Part shown: piece after piece, positions 32,435 to 44,203 of the stretch
Layout: the number at the start of each line of letters is the position of its first letter
How positions within the stretch are numbered: position 1 is the first letter of the stretch
Source: Terfezia claveryi
Taxonomy: Eukaryota; Ascomycota; Pezizomycetes; Pezizales; Pezizaceae
Assembly: GCA_015179025.1 (NCBI GenBank)
Contig: WHUX01000023.1
Coordinates: forward strand, 434,001-498,000
Reading direction: 5' to 3'
Length of the DNA stretch: 64,000 nucleotides
The notes under the pieces: generated by a model
Told to the model about the DNA's origin: nothing
The model's database searches: none
The model's input: only the letters and a program-made list of their open reading frames with translations
Position numbers and translations under genes: made by a program

Positions 32435-32915
32435 TAGGCCTAGGCACGAGACGAGACGTCTCGAGACTTTTTGTGAAAATTTTTCAGTGGCTACGACATG
32501 CAGATATCTGTGTGAGACTGTTTAGCAGCCATTGAGACGTACACTATGACAGCCTTCACTTGTAAATATGTGTTATTCAGTACTTAAAGGTCGAGATCCT
32601 TTCTCCTCTTTCTCCGCTCATTATTTGCACATTACAATCAGTTCAATGTGCCAAATTTCCGAGTGGGCTGCTCGTACTCTAGACGATTTTACAGCGAGGG
32701 TTAGCGGAAGAGGGTATAGAAGGGGATATTGACATTGAAGGCGAAGATGATGATGATTAATAATTACTAGGTAGCTAGCTAGCTAGCTAATTGTGTTGGG
32801 TGCTCGATACCCAAAAGTCTCGAGACTTACGAGACTCTCTTGAGACTTTTCCGGTCTTCGGGACGTCTCGAGACCAGGCCTCGTCTTGGCTTGAGACGTC
32901 TCGTGCCCATGCCTA
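32435..32915. mobile_element. Small hAT-like element
   Basis: The left end TAGGCCTAGGCACGAGACG and the inverted right end TAGGCATGGGCACGAGACG match at 17 of 19 positions. The subterminal regions are rich in GAGACGTCTC/TCTCGAGAC palindromes. Near the right end a short frame finishes EEGIEGDIDIEGEDDDD-stop, like the acidic tail of some hAT transposases. GTACACTG precedes the left end, and ATACACTG follows 5 bp beyond the right TIR, a possible imperfect 8-bp TSD. Confidence 0.55.
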
Positions 32916-32954
32916 CCGTAATACACTGTGCCTTATCTAGGTTCTAAGCCACCA

Positions 32955-34320
32955 AGATTTATTGAAAGGTTACTGAGCGAGTGGTATCGCTGGGTATTGA
33001 ATGGAGGATGCAGCGGTGGACTCTTAGTGCAGTGAAGCATGGTGAGTGTGTGAGTGGGATGTTCGGTCAAGAGTAGACAGTCTTATTGAGTCTATCTAGA
33101 GAAGCATATCTCATACATGAGTGCCCTGAGAGGTCGTATATGTATCTAGATACGAGATCAGGGTAAGAACAATCCAAGCTGAACAGCCTAGTAAAACAAC
33201 GCGGAAGGAACTGCTGCGTCTATGGAGGACCATCCGTTCTTTTCTTTGGTTGAACCAGGTATGTATATAAGCTTGGCTTTACAATATGTCAATACTGCAG
33301 TGAAAAACTTGCTCACTGGTACTGGTGCCTGTGTCTTCCCACCGCGCGAAAAGAAAACCTATTCAACCTAGCTCAATTGCCTCAACGTCGAGAGTCGGCG
33401 CAGAACTTCGTCCATGATCTTCTCGCCCGTGCTCACGTTTCCCTGGTGGAGCGGAACTCTACCCAAAATGTAATAATGCCCCAGACAATTCCTGTCTTTT
33501 ATGTGCAAGTAGCTCCCACAGAAGCGGAAATTCAGGCTGCAGGCTGGTTAGTACCGTAGACGCCGAAAATTGGAGTGAAAAGGCTATCAACAGCGGCTAC
33601 TACGGGAATGGGCAACGCTTCCGAATGTATATGTATCGTGACCATCAGGGAAATATACCCGGTGTAGACTAACTACGCAGTCCTCGAGGGCGCCCTCAAC
33701 AGCGCCAGACGTGCTCTAGAGGACAGCTTTCAACTGGAACAAACCTGTGAGTGTAGACGCCTGGCAGTTGTACGTGGCAGTAAGACGCTAACGTATACTG
33801 CATAATTCACATACTGACCGAGAAATATGTCGACAATAGTCATCGCCGTCTGTGCTGGGGATTATTGAAAGGTTAGTGAGCGAGTGGTATCGCTGGGTAT
33901 TGGAGGATGCAGCGGTGGACTCTTAGTGCAGTGAAGCAGGGTGATTTTTTTTTTTTTTAAAATACTTGATACTCCTATGCAGCCCCGTTAGGGGGGCTAT
34001 GAGGAGCCACACGGAAACCCGGTGGATTCAAGGGCGAGGCAAGTTAATCTGCCAGACCCACGCAAGATAAGTACAAAAACACACCCAAGACGAGACCCAA
34101 TGCTGTCACTAACGGACTAGCCGATGACCCGGAGGCCTGACTGAGCCTCTATCCCTCGTGATGCGAGTGTGTGAGAACGTGCGAGTGTGGGATGTTCGGT
34201 CAAGAGTACTTAGACAGTCTTATTGAGTCTATCTAGAGAAGCATATCAATACATGAGTGTCCTGAGAGCTCGTATATATAGAGACGAGATCAGGGTAAAA
34301 CGTTCAACGAAGCAGTCTAA
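32955..34320 (+). mobile_element. Remnant LTR retrotransposon with two related LTRs
   Basis: A ~250-bp block (attgaaaggtta(c/g)tgagcgag... to ...gagatcagggtaa) occurs at ~32955-33175 and again at ~33855-34297. The second copy is lengthened by a LINE tail. Between them lies ~0.65 kb with a short gag-like frame (33377-33559, containing RESAQNFVHDLLARAHVSLV). The two copies differ at many positions, so the insertion is old. Superfamily uncertain (Gypsy-like gag suspected). Confidence 0.6.
33944..34161 (-). mobile_element. LINE 3'-UTR insertion inside an LTR
   Basis: A poly-T run, then cctatgcagccccgttagg, the gaggagccacacgg and ctgtcactaacggact blocks, and gatgacccggaggcctgact. It splits the second LTR of the remnant element; comparison with the uninterrupted LTR at 32955 shows the site. 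GTGAT flanks both sides as a possible short TSD. Confidence 0.75.
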
Positions 34321-34899
34321 GCTAGCTATCCTAAGAGCAGTAATACCATGAGTACGCACAAGCCGTTATGCCAGATGCGTAAGTACATGCGAAAGCACAT
34401 GCGGATATTGATACAGAGACTAGTAAACGAAGACAGTGAATACATGTGAACAGCAAGTATGAACACACGTGAAGATGAGAGAATAGGTGAGCAGCGAGAG
34501 CCGTGATTCCTAATGAAGGAGAATACGAAGGAATAGCTGAGTGCACGGAGCGAAGCAATAGATAGCTTTGTATGGAGCCGCTGAGATGTGACTTGATCTT
34601 CACAGTGAAGTGGGAAATACACAAGCTATATATACATGGACGAACATCTAGAGACACATGAGTTCACATGGAATATCATATGAAGAATATATATGTTGAG
34701 CCTTTAAGGTTATGGCTGAGTATGGGTGGAATGACATGTGCGACATTCTAACACCCCTCCTCAGCACATACTCGCTAGAACGAGACCCCTCCTCCTTTCT
34801 CAAGATGTACGTTATCGAGTCAGCCTCATTAAAAAACCTATAAAAAACCATGAAAATGGAAAAAAATATGTATAGGTAAAAGAGTACTGAAATCGATAG

Positions 34900-35985
34900 T
34901 TATGTGTTACCTAGCACGATATCCCTTAATATAGAGAGTCGTGGGTGTGGCAAAGGCTTTGTGCATAAGTCCGCTAAGTTATCGTGGCTCGGAATGTAGA
35001 GAACAGTAATTTTCCCAGTTTCCGCTAGATCTCGTACATGATGATATGCCACATCAATATGCTTGCTCTTATCACTGATTCGAGGATTGGAGGTCAGATC
35101 AATAGAGTTGTTGTTAAAAAAAAAAAAAAAAGGCAGCTGATATTGGTATTCTGAGCTCGTCCAAGGCAAGCTGTAGCCACACATGGTGCTTGGCGGTTGT
35201 AGATAAAGCAATGTATTCTGCTTCAACTGTGGAAGTTGCTACGCATCGTTGTTTGATAGCTCGCCAGCAAATGGTGTTCGTTGCTAGTTGGAATATGTAG
35301 CCCGTGGTAGATTTTCGGTCGGATCGGTCACCTGCATAATCAGCATCCGAATAGCCAGCTAAATTAATAGCAGTAGCAGTGCAGTTATTATAAGCAAGCT
35401 GAGGTTACGTGTGCCTTTAAGGTATCGCAGCACTTGTTGAGTGCCCCCATATGAGTTGTTGTTGGCTTGGATGCGAACTGGGATAGAGCCGAGACGTAAA
35501 TGCTCAAATGAGGTCACGTGCCTATTACAAGGTACATCAGAGAGCCTATGATTTGCTGGTAAAGGAAATATCTGCAAGATCATCTCCCTCTATAGCCTTA
35601 CCATTTTATGATGAGGATTAAGAGGGAGAAGGACCGGGTTGCATTTATCCATCCAAATCTTACCAGTAATTGGTCTATATATGCCCGTTGTGATAGAGTC
35701 ACGGAATTTTGATGCTGCCATTCTCTATGAATGCCAAGTAGCCAGTTTAGAGAGCCCATATCGCTGAGATCGAATTCTTTCTTTAGCGATGCTTTTAGCT
35801 GCTGTCTAAGTGGACTGGCTCCAAATATAGAGATATCATCAACATATATCGCAATGATGATATTGAGACTGGAGTGTACTAAGACACAAGGGTCAAAGTT
35901 GGTTGCTTTGTAGCCCAGTGGTATGAGGAAGCCAGTCAATCTCGCATACCACTGCCTTGGACTCTACATTAGTCCATATATAGAT
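34900..35985 (-). pseudogene. Copia-B RT end and RNase H
   Basis: Continues the RT frame broken at 46228: SPRQWYARLTGFLIPLGYKA, IIIAIYVDDISIFG (the YVDD catalytic box), FDLSDMGSLNWLLG. After frameshifts come the RNase H end (DLTSNPRISDKSKHIDVAYH, LADLCTKPLPHPRLS). Several stops and a poly-A-like interruption near 35115 show decay. Confidence 0.8.
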
Positions 35986-35990
35986 CTTTT

Positions 35991-36249
35991 TGTAGAAATC
36001 GTTCTACACCGTTCACTCGTTCGTGAAGATAATATAGTATATTCGTATACTATATGAGAGAAGCCGCTTGCTTTATTGATTAATATAGAAATAAGGAAAT
36101 CCATCTACCTTAAGTATCCCACTGACCCTGCTTGATATCTAAACATAGAAGCCCTTCAGCCGTCCATATCTCACGTCAGCTTACCCTATACCTCAGCTTA
36201 TCCTATGCCGTCAGCTTATCCTAGGTCTCCTATTATCCTTGTTCCAACA
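35991..36249 (-). repeat. Copia-C 3' LTR
   Basis: Same sequence as the 5' LTR but shorter. It is preceded on the minus strand by a TTAGGAGGG polypurine tract. Confidence 0.9.
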
Positions 36250-36356
36250 CACCCTCCTAATGGGACGACGCCCTCCTGATCCGTTATGCCCTCATTTGCC
36301 ATTCCCGCTTGCTCTTTGAGCTCGTTTAGCTAGGTCCTGTCACTACTTTCGTTAGC

Positions 36357-38868
36357 ATGTACGCAGGATTCTCTTCGCCTGGCACCCAGTGCACTGTCAC
36401 GCTTCCCTCCTCTGTGCATTCTCGGATGAAGTGGTGGCGTCTCCGTATGTCTTCGTTCTGCGGTGGAAGTCCGGATTCTCCGTCAAGGTTGCTGCTCCCT
36501 TATTATCCGTCCATATCCATGGGGTCCGGTCTTCTTCCAAAAATTGCATGATTTTACGCAACTGTATTCCATCCTGCACCCCCATGCTTAGAGCAATATA
36601 CTCCACTTCATTGAAGATAGGGTGGTGACATCCTGCTTTCTGGAGGCCCAGGATATTGGTGAATTTCCGAGTATTGTCAGGATACCGGAGGTGGCTTTCT
36701 CTTCCAGCTTTTCTTCCCCCACATCACAGAATATGTCTATCGGAGCTCTTGTAGTAGGACCGAGCCTGATTCCCTCATCCTTAGTGTGCAGCAGATAGGC
36801 AACTATCCTAAGTGCTCGTCTCATATCCTACTGTGTGGCATATCTGGTTCTGACATATAGCCATTGTACAGCATATCTAATGTCTAGTCGCCACATATGG
36901 GTAATGAAGAGCAGTCGTCCGGTAACTGCTTGAAAAGCTTTAAGATCGCTGGCAACTGTATTGAGGGGTTCGGAGTCAAGTGTGAATGGGCTGCTGGCTG
37001 GTTTAGTAACTTTGAGATCCTGAGCCAGTTTCTCTATTACAGATGCTTCTGAGACAGTAGCCCCCTTATCATTCCGGCTAACGTTCATCCCTAGGAACCT
37101 TTCTGGTCTCCCGCGTTTCTCCAGTATGATATACTCGCTTATACTCTTCCTCCAAACTTCTTCGATTTCTATAGTTCTGAATGCACATAGAAGGTCGTCT
37201 ACATGGACAACAATAATACTGCCATCATTAATCCTATAGTATAGCCCAGGATCATTAGAGCACTGCTGGAATCCAAGGCCTTTTAGTAGGTCATCTAACA
37301 CCCAATTCCAGTTATAGGCTGCTTGCTTGGTCCCATAAAGTGATTTTTGAAGACGCCAGGCCCGAGTGCCTGTAGCATGAATGTTCCATACATATAGCTC
37401 TTCTTCTATGGGTCCATCAAGAAAAGTACCTTCAATATCGTATTGGCGCATGATGAGGTTCCTGGTTAATGCAAGTACAATGAGGATGTGCCAGCTTTCT
37501 TCTCTACAGACTGGAGCATAGGTTTAGTGGAACTCAATCCCTGGTTGCTGCATAAACCCTCTTGCTGTAAGCCTTGCCTTAAACCGCTTGAGATCATTCT
37601 TGTCTTTTTCCTCCTTTTCCTTTAATACCCATTTAGTGTCCACAACTTTTTTTCCTTCTGAGATATGGTCTACCAACTCATATACTCCATACCGCTCCAA
37701 TTGCTCTAATTTTCGAGCTTTTGCTGCCTTCCATTTTACGGCTTGGGGTGTAGAGAGAGCTTCGGTCATGCTTAGGTAGGCCTCTTCTAGTATGGAGCTG
37801 GGTACTTGTGTTCCAAGCCACACTAGATCCTCTGTAAGTCTTAGTGCTGCCTTCCCAAGAGTCGATCTTTGGCTTCTTGGTTGCTAGGTAATTGGCGGTT
37901 CTGGTATAGATATTGTTGGAGCCTGCCATTCTCCTATTAGCTGCTCGCTTGCTTCTCGCTTAGCTCACATCTCACGGAGAGCTTCTGGCTACTTATCTGC
38001 ATACTTATGCCATGGGGATGAGGGCACCTCCTGAGTCTCAGGGAGTTCCGGTGAGGTATGTCTTGGTGGTGTGGGTGTTTGCGGAAGGCTAGATAGAGCA
38101 GTTTTTTGAGTGCTTTCTGGGAAGCTTCCTGGCAAAATCTGCTACTCAGGTGTTTGTAGTTGAGATATTGGGCTTTTTTGAGTAGCTGGGTTGCTAGATG
38201 CTTGGTCTGATGCTTGTATGAGTGTTAGTGAGATGCTTTCTCGGACTGGTATAGGGTTTTTTGCAGTGGTGATCTTTCTAGTAGCAATGATCATAACTTT
38301 AAAGATACCATAAGATAGGGTGAATCCGACTATTCGTACTTTAGTGGCCCTATTTTCTAGCTTCCCATCATGATAAGTGTGAATATAGACTGGTTGCCCA
38401 AAGGGTCGGAACCTTAGTCTTTTTTGCTTAATATTCCTAGTAGGGAAAATGATCTCTAGTGGTGCTTTGCCATTTAGTATCAATGTTGGCAGGCGGTTTT
38501 TGATGAATGTACTGTAGTATATAGCTAAGGACCAAAGGCTTTTGGGAAGGTTTCCAAGGTTTGCTCTTATCATAGTCATGATGGTTCGGTTGGCTCTTTT
38601 AGCTACTGCATTTATCTCACTATAGTGGGGGATGGTTGGTTTGAGGTTAATTCTTCGCATTTTCAGCCAATGAAGGAATTCTTTTGAGTTGAACTCTCCT
38701 CCCCAATCAGTTCTAAGGGTACTTATTCTGCAGCTGGCTAGTGCTTTAAGAGCTGGTATCATTTCCTATAATGCATTTGCTGCATCTGCTTTTGTTTTGA
38801 TTGCTCTAGTTATGAAAAAGTGAGAGAAATCATCTACTATGATGAGCATATACTGTTTTTGCTGGGTA
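36357..38868 (-). pseudogene. Copia-C integrase C-terminus, RT and RNase H
   Basis: Reads on the minus strand from the pogo junction: integrase core (STLRTDWGGEFNSKEF, IPHYSEINAVAKRANRT), a Ser/Thr-rich linker, then RT with VDTKWVLKEKEEKDKN, KARLTARGFMQQPG, YDIEGTFLDGPIEEELYV and VVHVDDLL (the second catalytic box as VDD). RNase H follows with MRRALRIVAYLLHTKDEG and TSGILTILGNSPISW, then frameshifts. Only a few stops interrupt the frame, so decay is modest compared with Copia-B. Confidence 0.8.
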
Positions 38869-41100
38869 CTGTATATGACGGGGAAGCGGGACACGACAGG
38901 GAAGCGGGACAATTTCGGCTAGATACATGCAAGTAGAAAAAAAGATACAAAATTCAATTCCGGCGCGGCCTCAATACTCGCTGCTGCTGGGGTGGGTTTG
39001 AGGGTACCCTGCGGAGCCTAGGAGCGGGAGCTTGTGGTTCTATGGCCTGGTATAGTCCCCGAAGTCCGAACATAGATAGTACTGCCTTCAGAGCCACTTT
39101 CAATGCTCTCATATTCGGTATCATCGGCCCGAAAACTCGGACCTGATGCGCACGATGATGATGATGAGCTGATAGAAATGCAGGTAGTAGTGGTTGGACG
39201 GTTGGACCTTGGTGGGCGGTTGAATGTGACCGTTTTGGAGGGGCCTGTGCGTCGTTTCCTTGGCGTCTTCGGTGTGGACTGCTGGGCCTGTTGTGCGCGA
39301 CGTAGCTTCAACAAATCCTCCCCAGTGATAGCCTTAGCTTGTGTGAGCTTTGTACGCTTTCTTGCCTCCTTTGCTTCCTCTACCTTAATTGCCAATGCCG
39401 CCTCAATCTGCTTTGCTCGGTCTTCTCCAAGATACCCCCGTGTCAAACCACCAATAGCTGCATTAGCTAGTTTGTCAACTAATACTTGAAGTTCAGGGTC
39501 ATCTATAGCTTTCAGATGCTGTTGTATTTGCTGGTGAAGGTGACGGACTCCTCGGTTATTAGCAGGAGTGGCTGGAACTCCTTCAGTTGTAATAGATATT
39601 AATGGAGCTTTTAGATCAGCTGCTGCAGTACCAGTATATTAACCTAAAACTCGACGTGGATTGAATGGATGAATCCCTGTAGTTTCGAATGCAGACAGAA
39701 TATTTTTGAGTGTATATGCTGATATTCGAGCCTTACGGAAGTGTCTAATTAGTATTAGTAGTAGCTCAATATTGATAGACGCTTATACACTTTGGGGTCT
39801 TGGTATTCAACTAGATACTTACGGGAGGAAATTTCTCTTACTAATTGCTTCTCCAGTTAAGCGTAAATGATCCTCTACTCGATGTCCATAATATTTTTGC
39901 AAAGGTCCAAATAGTCCGACATCTAGAGGCTGGAGAATATGTGTGGTATGTGGTGGTAGGCAAAAGAGCTCAATTTGGTTTTTACTACAAAACCGAAGAA
40001 AGTCCATACTGAAATGTGAGTTGTGTCCATCAACAACTAGTAAACGCTTTTCATTTGGATTCCTCATACTAAAGTCCATTAGTTAATAATAAAAATTAAA
40101 AGGATAGGTAGATTATAAGTACCGCTTCCGAGTAAGAGGATCAAATAATAAACGTAAATATTCCAAACCAAGAACTTGATTTGTCCAACCTTTAGGTGAA
40201 ACAGAGAACACTGTATCTTTATCTTTTTCATCAAGATAATTATGCCATTGTGCGAGCTGTGATTTACCCTTATAGATAATCATGGGAGGTAGAAAGGTTC
40301 CATCAGCTGCAACTGTCTCTATCGCAGTAATTAATTCCCGGTTGCCATCTTTCATTAAAGGTGGACTCTTTCTGCCTCGCACACAAATCACCTTGACACG
40401 AGCAGACTTTCCCATTTGCAGGCCCTTTTCATCCATATTGTATAGATTGTATGGTTTGATGGCATTTTGCTTTATTAGAGGACCAAGAATATCGAATGAC
40501 TGCTTAAGCAGCTTCGGATCTGAGCTCACGATTCGCTGCTTTTTAACTTGTGTACTGAACTTAGATGCAAGGTGTGGATGACGATCTAAAAACCGACTAA
40601 TCCAGTGCTTCCCCAAGCGTGCTGTTTGTTCTATTTGGCCTTCCCGCTCCGCTAATATCCTCAAAGCAGTTTCTCGCACACTATCCACTCGCATCGGAAA
40701 ACCACGACGATCCATATCTTCAATTTGCCTGACTACAGACCGCTCCTCAGCTGCCCCCAGCATCTGATCCAACTCGTGTGCCTTTCGCCTTGACTTGCGA
40801 CCTTTTAAACGGGCATGCACCGTACTTTTGGGCAATCCTTGGCTCTCAGCCGCCTGACGTATGCTTGGGTACTTACCTGTCTTATATCCCTGAATTGCCT
40901 TAGCAATATCAGCCTCGATTGCCGCTTCTTTAAGTTGACGTGGTTTAACTCGTCCCATATTGCTACTTTGGTCATTGGCAAGTTGTCCAGAGTATTACTT
41001 GTCGCGGGGTGGGGCTTAAAAGGCGGGGCAATGCAGAAAAAGCAATATGAGACATTGTGTCCCGCATCCCTGTCGTGTCTCGCTTCCCCGTCATATACAG
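38869..41100 (-). mobile_element. Pogo-2: nearly intact pogo-type transposon, TA TSD
   Basis: Inverted ends CTGTATATGACGGGGAAGCG (perfect for 22 bp, continuing with cacgacaggga) are flanked by TA at 38867-38868 and 41101-41102. At 2232 bp it has normal length for a pogo/Fot element and contains one transposase gene. It interrupts the integrase of Copia-C; the integrase motifs continue on both sides. Confidence 0.93.
39018..40958 (-). pseudogene. Pogo-2 DDE transposase, three exons, one internal stop
   Basis: Inferred exons on the minus strand are 40958-40123, 40068-39823 and 39744-39018 (introns GTACTT...TTTAG and GTAAGT...ATTAG), giving 602 codons plus stop. The N-terminus has an HTH (YPSIRQAAESQGLPKSTVHA) and a CENP-B-type domain (GKHWISRFLDRHPHL). 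The catalytic triad is present: D176 in YNMDEKGLQMG, the Asp of LVVDGHNSHF, and the Asp of LQPLDVGLFGPLQ. Exon 3 has the familiar FRKARISAYTLKN and TTGIHPFNPRRVLG. A TAA at 39641-39639 right after this motif is the only defect; the rest (Lys/Thr-rich tail, Ser run) stays in frame to 39018. The stop may spare the catalytic core. Confidence 0.87.
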
Positions 41101-41102
41101 TA

Positions 41103-41374
41103 TCGGATACTGGTAGAGGCCCACATATGTCGGCATGTAGTAGTTCCCCAACCTGAGTTGATCAAATTCCATGTGAGTGAGACATGCGCTTGGTCATTTT
41201 TCCTTTGATGCATTGTTCGCATTGTATTGTAGAGTTGCGCAGAGAATAGGGGGCTTTAGGGATATAAAAAAAAGCTCTGAAAGGAAGATGCCCATACCTT
41301 TCATGCCATTCTATCTCAGTTAGATTCACTTCCACCTACCTTAGTCTATATAGATTGCCTTCCTGTTTAACATG
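41103..41374 (-). pseudogene. Copia-C integrase N-terminal region
   Basis: The 272 bp between the pogo and LINE insertions read, with frameshifts, WHERYGHLPFRAFF, then CEQCIKGKMTK and GELLHADICGPLP. This is the HHCC zinc finger and first catalytic Asp region of Copia integrase. It joins the integrase segment at 38868 across pogo-2. Confidence 0.7.
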
Positions 41375-41956
41375 TTTACCTGCGGAGGCTTAAGGAGCAA
41401 AGGCAAATACTATAGCGGAGTTGTGACCGCATAGTTCTCTACTGTTGGCAACAAGATTGGCAGTAACTGGGTCGGGTCCAGTATAAGTTATGGAAAACGG
41501 GTAACGCTGTGAGTATGTCCCATAGCGAAATTGAGAGCTGATGAGGGAGGCCATGGTGAAGTTGGGGCTTCGGTATTCCTCCTGCTCAAGGTGCAAAGTA
41601 CACAGTCCGGCGGATAAGCAGATAGTAACCCCGACGTGGGTTGGCTGACTTCATCAATGGCGTACCACTCACCCGTAACGGGCAGGCTCTTACAGCTCCA
41701 TGGGGCAGTGAAGCATCAGCTGAGCCCTTGTCATCCGCTGCTAATACCTCCGAGGGGACCATGAAAATGGTAAAGGCAAATCGTGCCTTAGGCCGCAAAT
41801 ACGATGTTGACCACATGCAGCAATGCACGCTGGACTTAACACACCAACAAGAACATGCACCCGTTGGGGCGCGGTAAAGGCCCTCACCGCACTACTCAAC
41901 GGACATGTCCTGCTGGAAGACCCCTCCCGTTTGTGAGAAAGCACGCACAAGCGCAA

Positions 41957-42966
41957 TTTTTTTTTTTTTTTTTTAAAAACTCAGTACTCCTATGCAGCCC
42001 CGTAAGGGGGACTATGAGGAGCCACGCGGAAGCCCGGTGGATTCAAGGGTAAGACAAGTTAGTCTGTCAGACCCATGCGAATACACTGAAGGACAAAGGA
42101 GAGACGTAGCCCCATGCTGTCACTAACGGACTGGCCGATGACTCGGAAGCCTGACTGAGCTCGCCTCGTGAAACAAATCGCTGTGAGCTAACTATGAAAA
42201 CTGGGACCTGAGAACTTATAGACTAAAGAACTGACAGAACTGAATGGACAAAAGGGACTCGTGAAAAATCGTAACTCGTCGCTGGCAACTACGCCCTTGA
42301 ACCTTACGTTAGCTCACGGAAAAGCAGCCCGAAAAACGCCTCCGTGGCCTCGTATGTCTCTTCCTCCTCCTTCCTCCATTCTACCTTATCGAGTTCCTCC
42401 CAGCTGCCTCTCCCCCCCAAAAGGGTCCTCCGGAACCGGTCAAAACATGGACAATCGAAGACTATATGATCACCGGTCTCCGAGGGATGTCCACATGTGC
42501 ACTCTGCCGACTCTGCTTTGCCAATGTGGTGGAGCCAGCTCTTTTGTGGACCTCTATTCGTCCGTAGCCACGTGTAGGCGGATAGGGCGTGGCGGTTCCA
42601 TTCCACTCTCCTGGCCCCGTAACCCGTCTTTGTTCTTCCTTCCTTCCGTGAGGCTTTAGAGGAAGCGCGGAGTCCGCCTTCTGTAATTGTCGGCTCCTGG
42701 CCTGTGACCTCCCCCAAATGAGATTGGAAGTTAGCGATCTGGTCTGCCTTTTCATTGCCTGGTATGCCGAGGTGGCCCCTGACCCATGAGATTTGGAGGT
42801 CCCTGTGTGGATTATTGATCACCAAGGTCTTGATTCCCTTCTCGATGCCGGACCTAGGTGGGAAGCCTGAGCTCATGTTGCGGACTGACTGGATTGCCGA
42901 TTGTGAGTCTGACATGATTGCTAGCATAACCGAGTCTTCTTTCCGTAGTGCTAGTTGCATCGCGAA
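41957..42966 (-). mobile_element. 5'-truncated LINE (LINE-1), 1010 bp, 14-bp TSD
   Basis: A poly-T run begins at 41957 (the poly-A tail on the minus strand) and is followed by the conserved 3' UTR. It is flanked by ACGCACAAGCGCAA at 41943-41956 and 42967-42980. The 5' end lies inside the RNase H domain. It interrupts the end of LINE-2 ORF2. Confidence 0.93.
42304..42966 (-). pseudogene. LINE-1 ORF2 C-terminus: RNase H and CCHC-type finger
   Basis: 221 open codons, truncated at the 5' end by the insertion itself. MSDSQSAIQSV is the RNase H D-S motif and WVRGHLGIPGNEKADQIA its final His/Asp motif. HALSAYTWLRTNRGPQKSWL then leads to CTCGHPSETGDHIVFDCP, a zinc-knuckle-like Cys/His cluster, and a Glu-rich end (EETYEATEAFFGLLFRELT). 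The frame has no internal stop, so this copy is fairly young. Fungal Tad-clade LINEs carry RNase H in this position. Confidence 0.88.
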
Positions 42967-42980
42967 ACGCACAAGCGCAA

Positions 42981-43299
42981 GCTATGGCATAAGAAGAACA
43001 GAGTAGGACCGTCAGGCCCTATCAGCATATACATGGTTACGCACAAACCGAGGTCCACAGAAAAGCTGGCTCCACCACGTCAAGAAAGCGGATTCGCCAG
43101 AATGCCCATGCGGTCACCCTTCGGAAACAGGAGACCACATCACTTTCGTCTGTCCACGGTTCAGACGCATTAGAACGATCCTAGACGGCAGGAGCAGCTG
43201 GGAAGAGCTTGACAAGCCGGTATGGAAAAAAGAGGGGGAAGAGACTTATGAGGCGACCGAGGCCTTTTTCAAGCTATTATACCATGAGCTCAATTAGTT
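42981..43299 (+). pseudogene. LINE-2 ORF2 C-terminus
   Basis: The frame resumes after the LINE-1 TSD with SAYTWLRTNRGPQKSWLHHV, CPCGHPSETGDHITFVCP and EETYEATEAFFKLLYHELN-stop. It is clearly the same family as LINE-1, with one in-frame TAG near 43007. The ~400-bp 3' UTR and poly-A follow. Confidence 0.85.
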
Positions 43300-43786
43300 C
43301 AATCATCCACGAATTCCTTTGTCCACGTCACGTGTCCAAACTATACCACGCTAGTGGGGTATCATTTCACTTGGGCACGTGACGTTCTTCCAGTTAGTCC
43401 AGTCATCCAGTCTCGACATCAGTTGATGTCTTCTTCTTTACGAGTTCCGTTTGTTATCTCATATCATTTACAATTTTCCATAATTTAGTCCCTTTCAGTT
43501 CTTCAAAGTTAGGAGGCTCGGTCAGGCCCACGGGTCCTCGGCCAGTCCGTTAATGACAGCATGGGGCCTCCTCTCCGTCCGTGTATTTAGTTTGCGTGGG
43601 GTTGGCAGATTAACTTGCCTCTCCCTTCAATCCACCTGGGCTTCCGGGTGGCTCCTCATGGCCCCCCTAACGGGGCCGCATAGGTAGTAACTAGTTTTTT
43701 TAAAAAAAAAAAAAAAATTCCTGTTTAACATGAATCGAAATATCCCCTTTCTTGAGCTCACCCTTTCCTTTATGTAACAGCAGAGA

Positions 43787-44203
43787 CTAGCCATCTCTTG
43801 CAAGAGCTGAGAAGCTGATAATCTTTTTGGGGAACTCAGGGATATAGAGAACAGATTGGAGGGTTAAATCATGAGTTGTGACTGTTCCTTTGTGTGTTAA
43901 GTGGATAGAGCCTGCTCCAGTCCTGACAGGCTGTCTCCATGGCTCGAGTTTAATGAGGTCGTTAATATCGTTGGTTATATGGACGGATGAGCATGAGTCG
44001 ACCCACCAGCCTTCTTTGTCTGTATCTGCATGTATGTCTATTGCAAGGTTCAATGCTGACCACTCATCTCCTATGGGTACTGTTGGCTGTAGTACTGCAG
44101 CTACAGTGGTGGTCGTGATGTAAGTACGTGCTTGGTTCTGGTCCCGTTTTTTGGTCCGACACTCTGGTTCATTGTGAGATGTACCCGGCCATCCCTTTGA
44201 TTT
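43787..44203 (-). pseudogene. Copia-C gag zinc knuckle end and protease
   Basis: Continues gag after the solo LTR. It carries the H-x4-C half of the CCHC knuckle (GTSHNEPEC), then EGWWVDSCSSVHITNDINDL, the aspartic protease site where the usual D-S-G has become D-S-C, and VLYIPEFPKKIISFSALARD. It ends at a stop shortly before the LINE-2 insertion. Confidence 0.8.

Larger units (their letters stand above)
41375..43717 (+). mobile_element. 5'-truncated LINE (LINE-2) with 15-bp TSD, hosting another LINE
   Basis: It ends in a poly-A run (43702-43717) and is flanked by TTCCTGTTTAACATG at 41360-41374 and 43718-43732. The right part carries the LINE zinc-finger tail (see 42981-43299) and a ~400-bp 3' UTR. 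The left ~550 bp (41375 to ~41930) does not resemble the RNase H of the sister LINE and its origin is unknown. LINE-1 is inserted at 41957-42966 in the opposite orientation. Confidence 0.85.

Noticed and set aside
39103..39489. 128-codon plus-strand ORF
   Set aside because: Antisense of the third exon of the Pogo-2 transposase.
42261..42659. 132-codon plus-strand ORF
   Set aside because: Antisense of the LINE-1 RNase H coding region.
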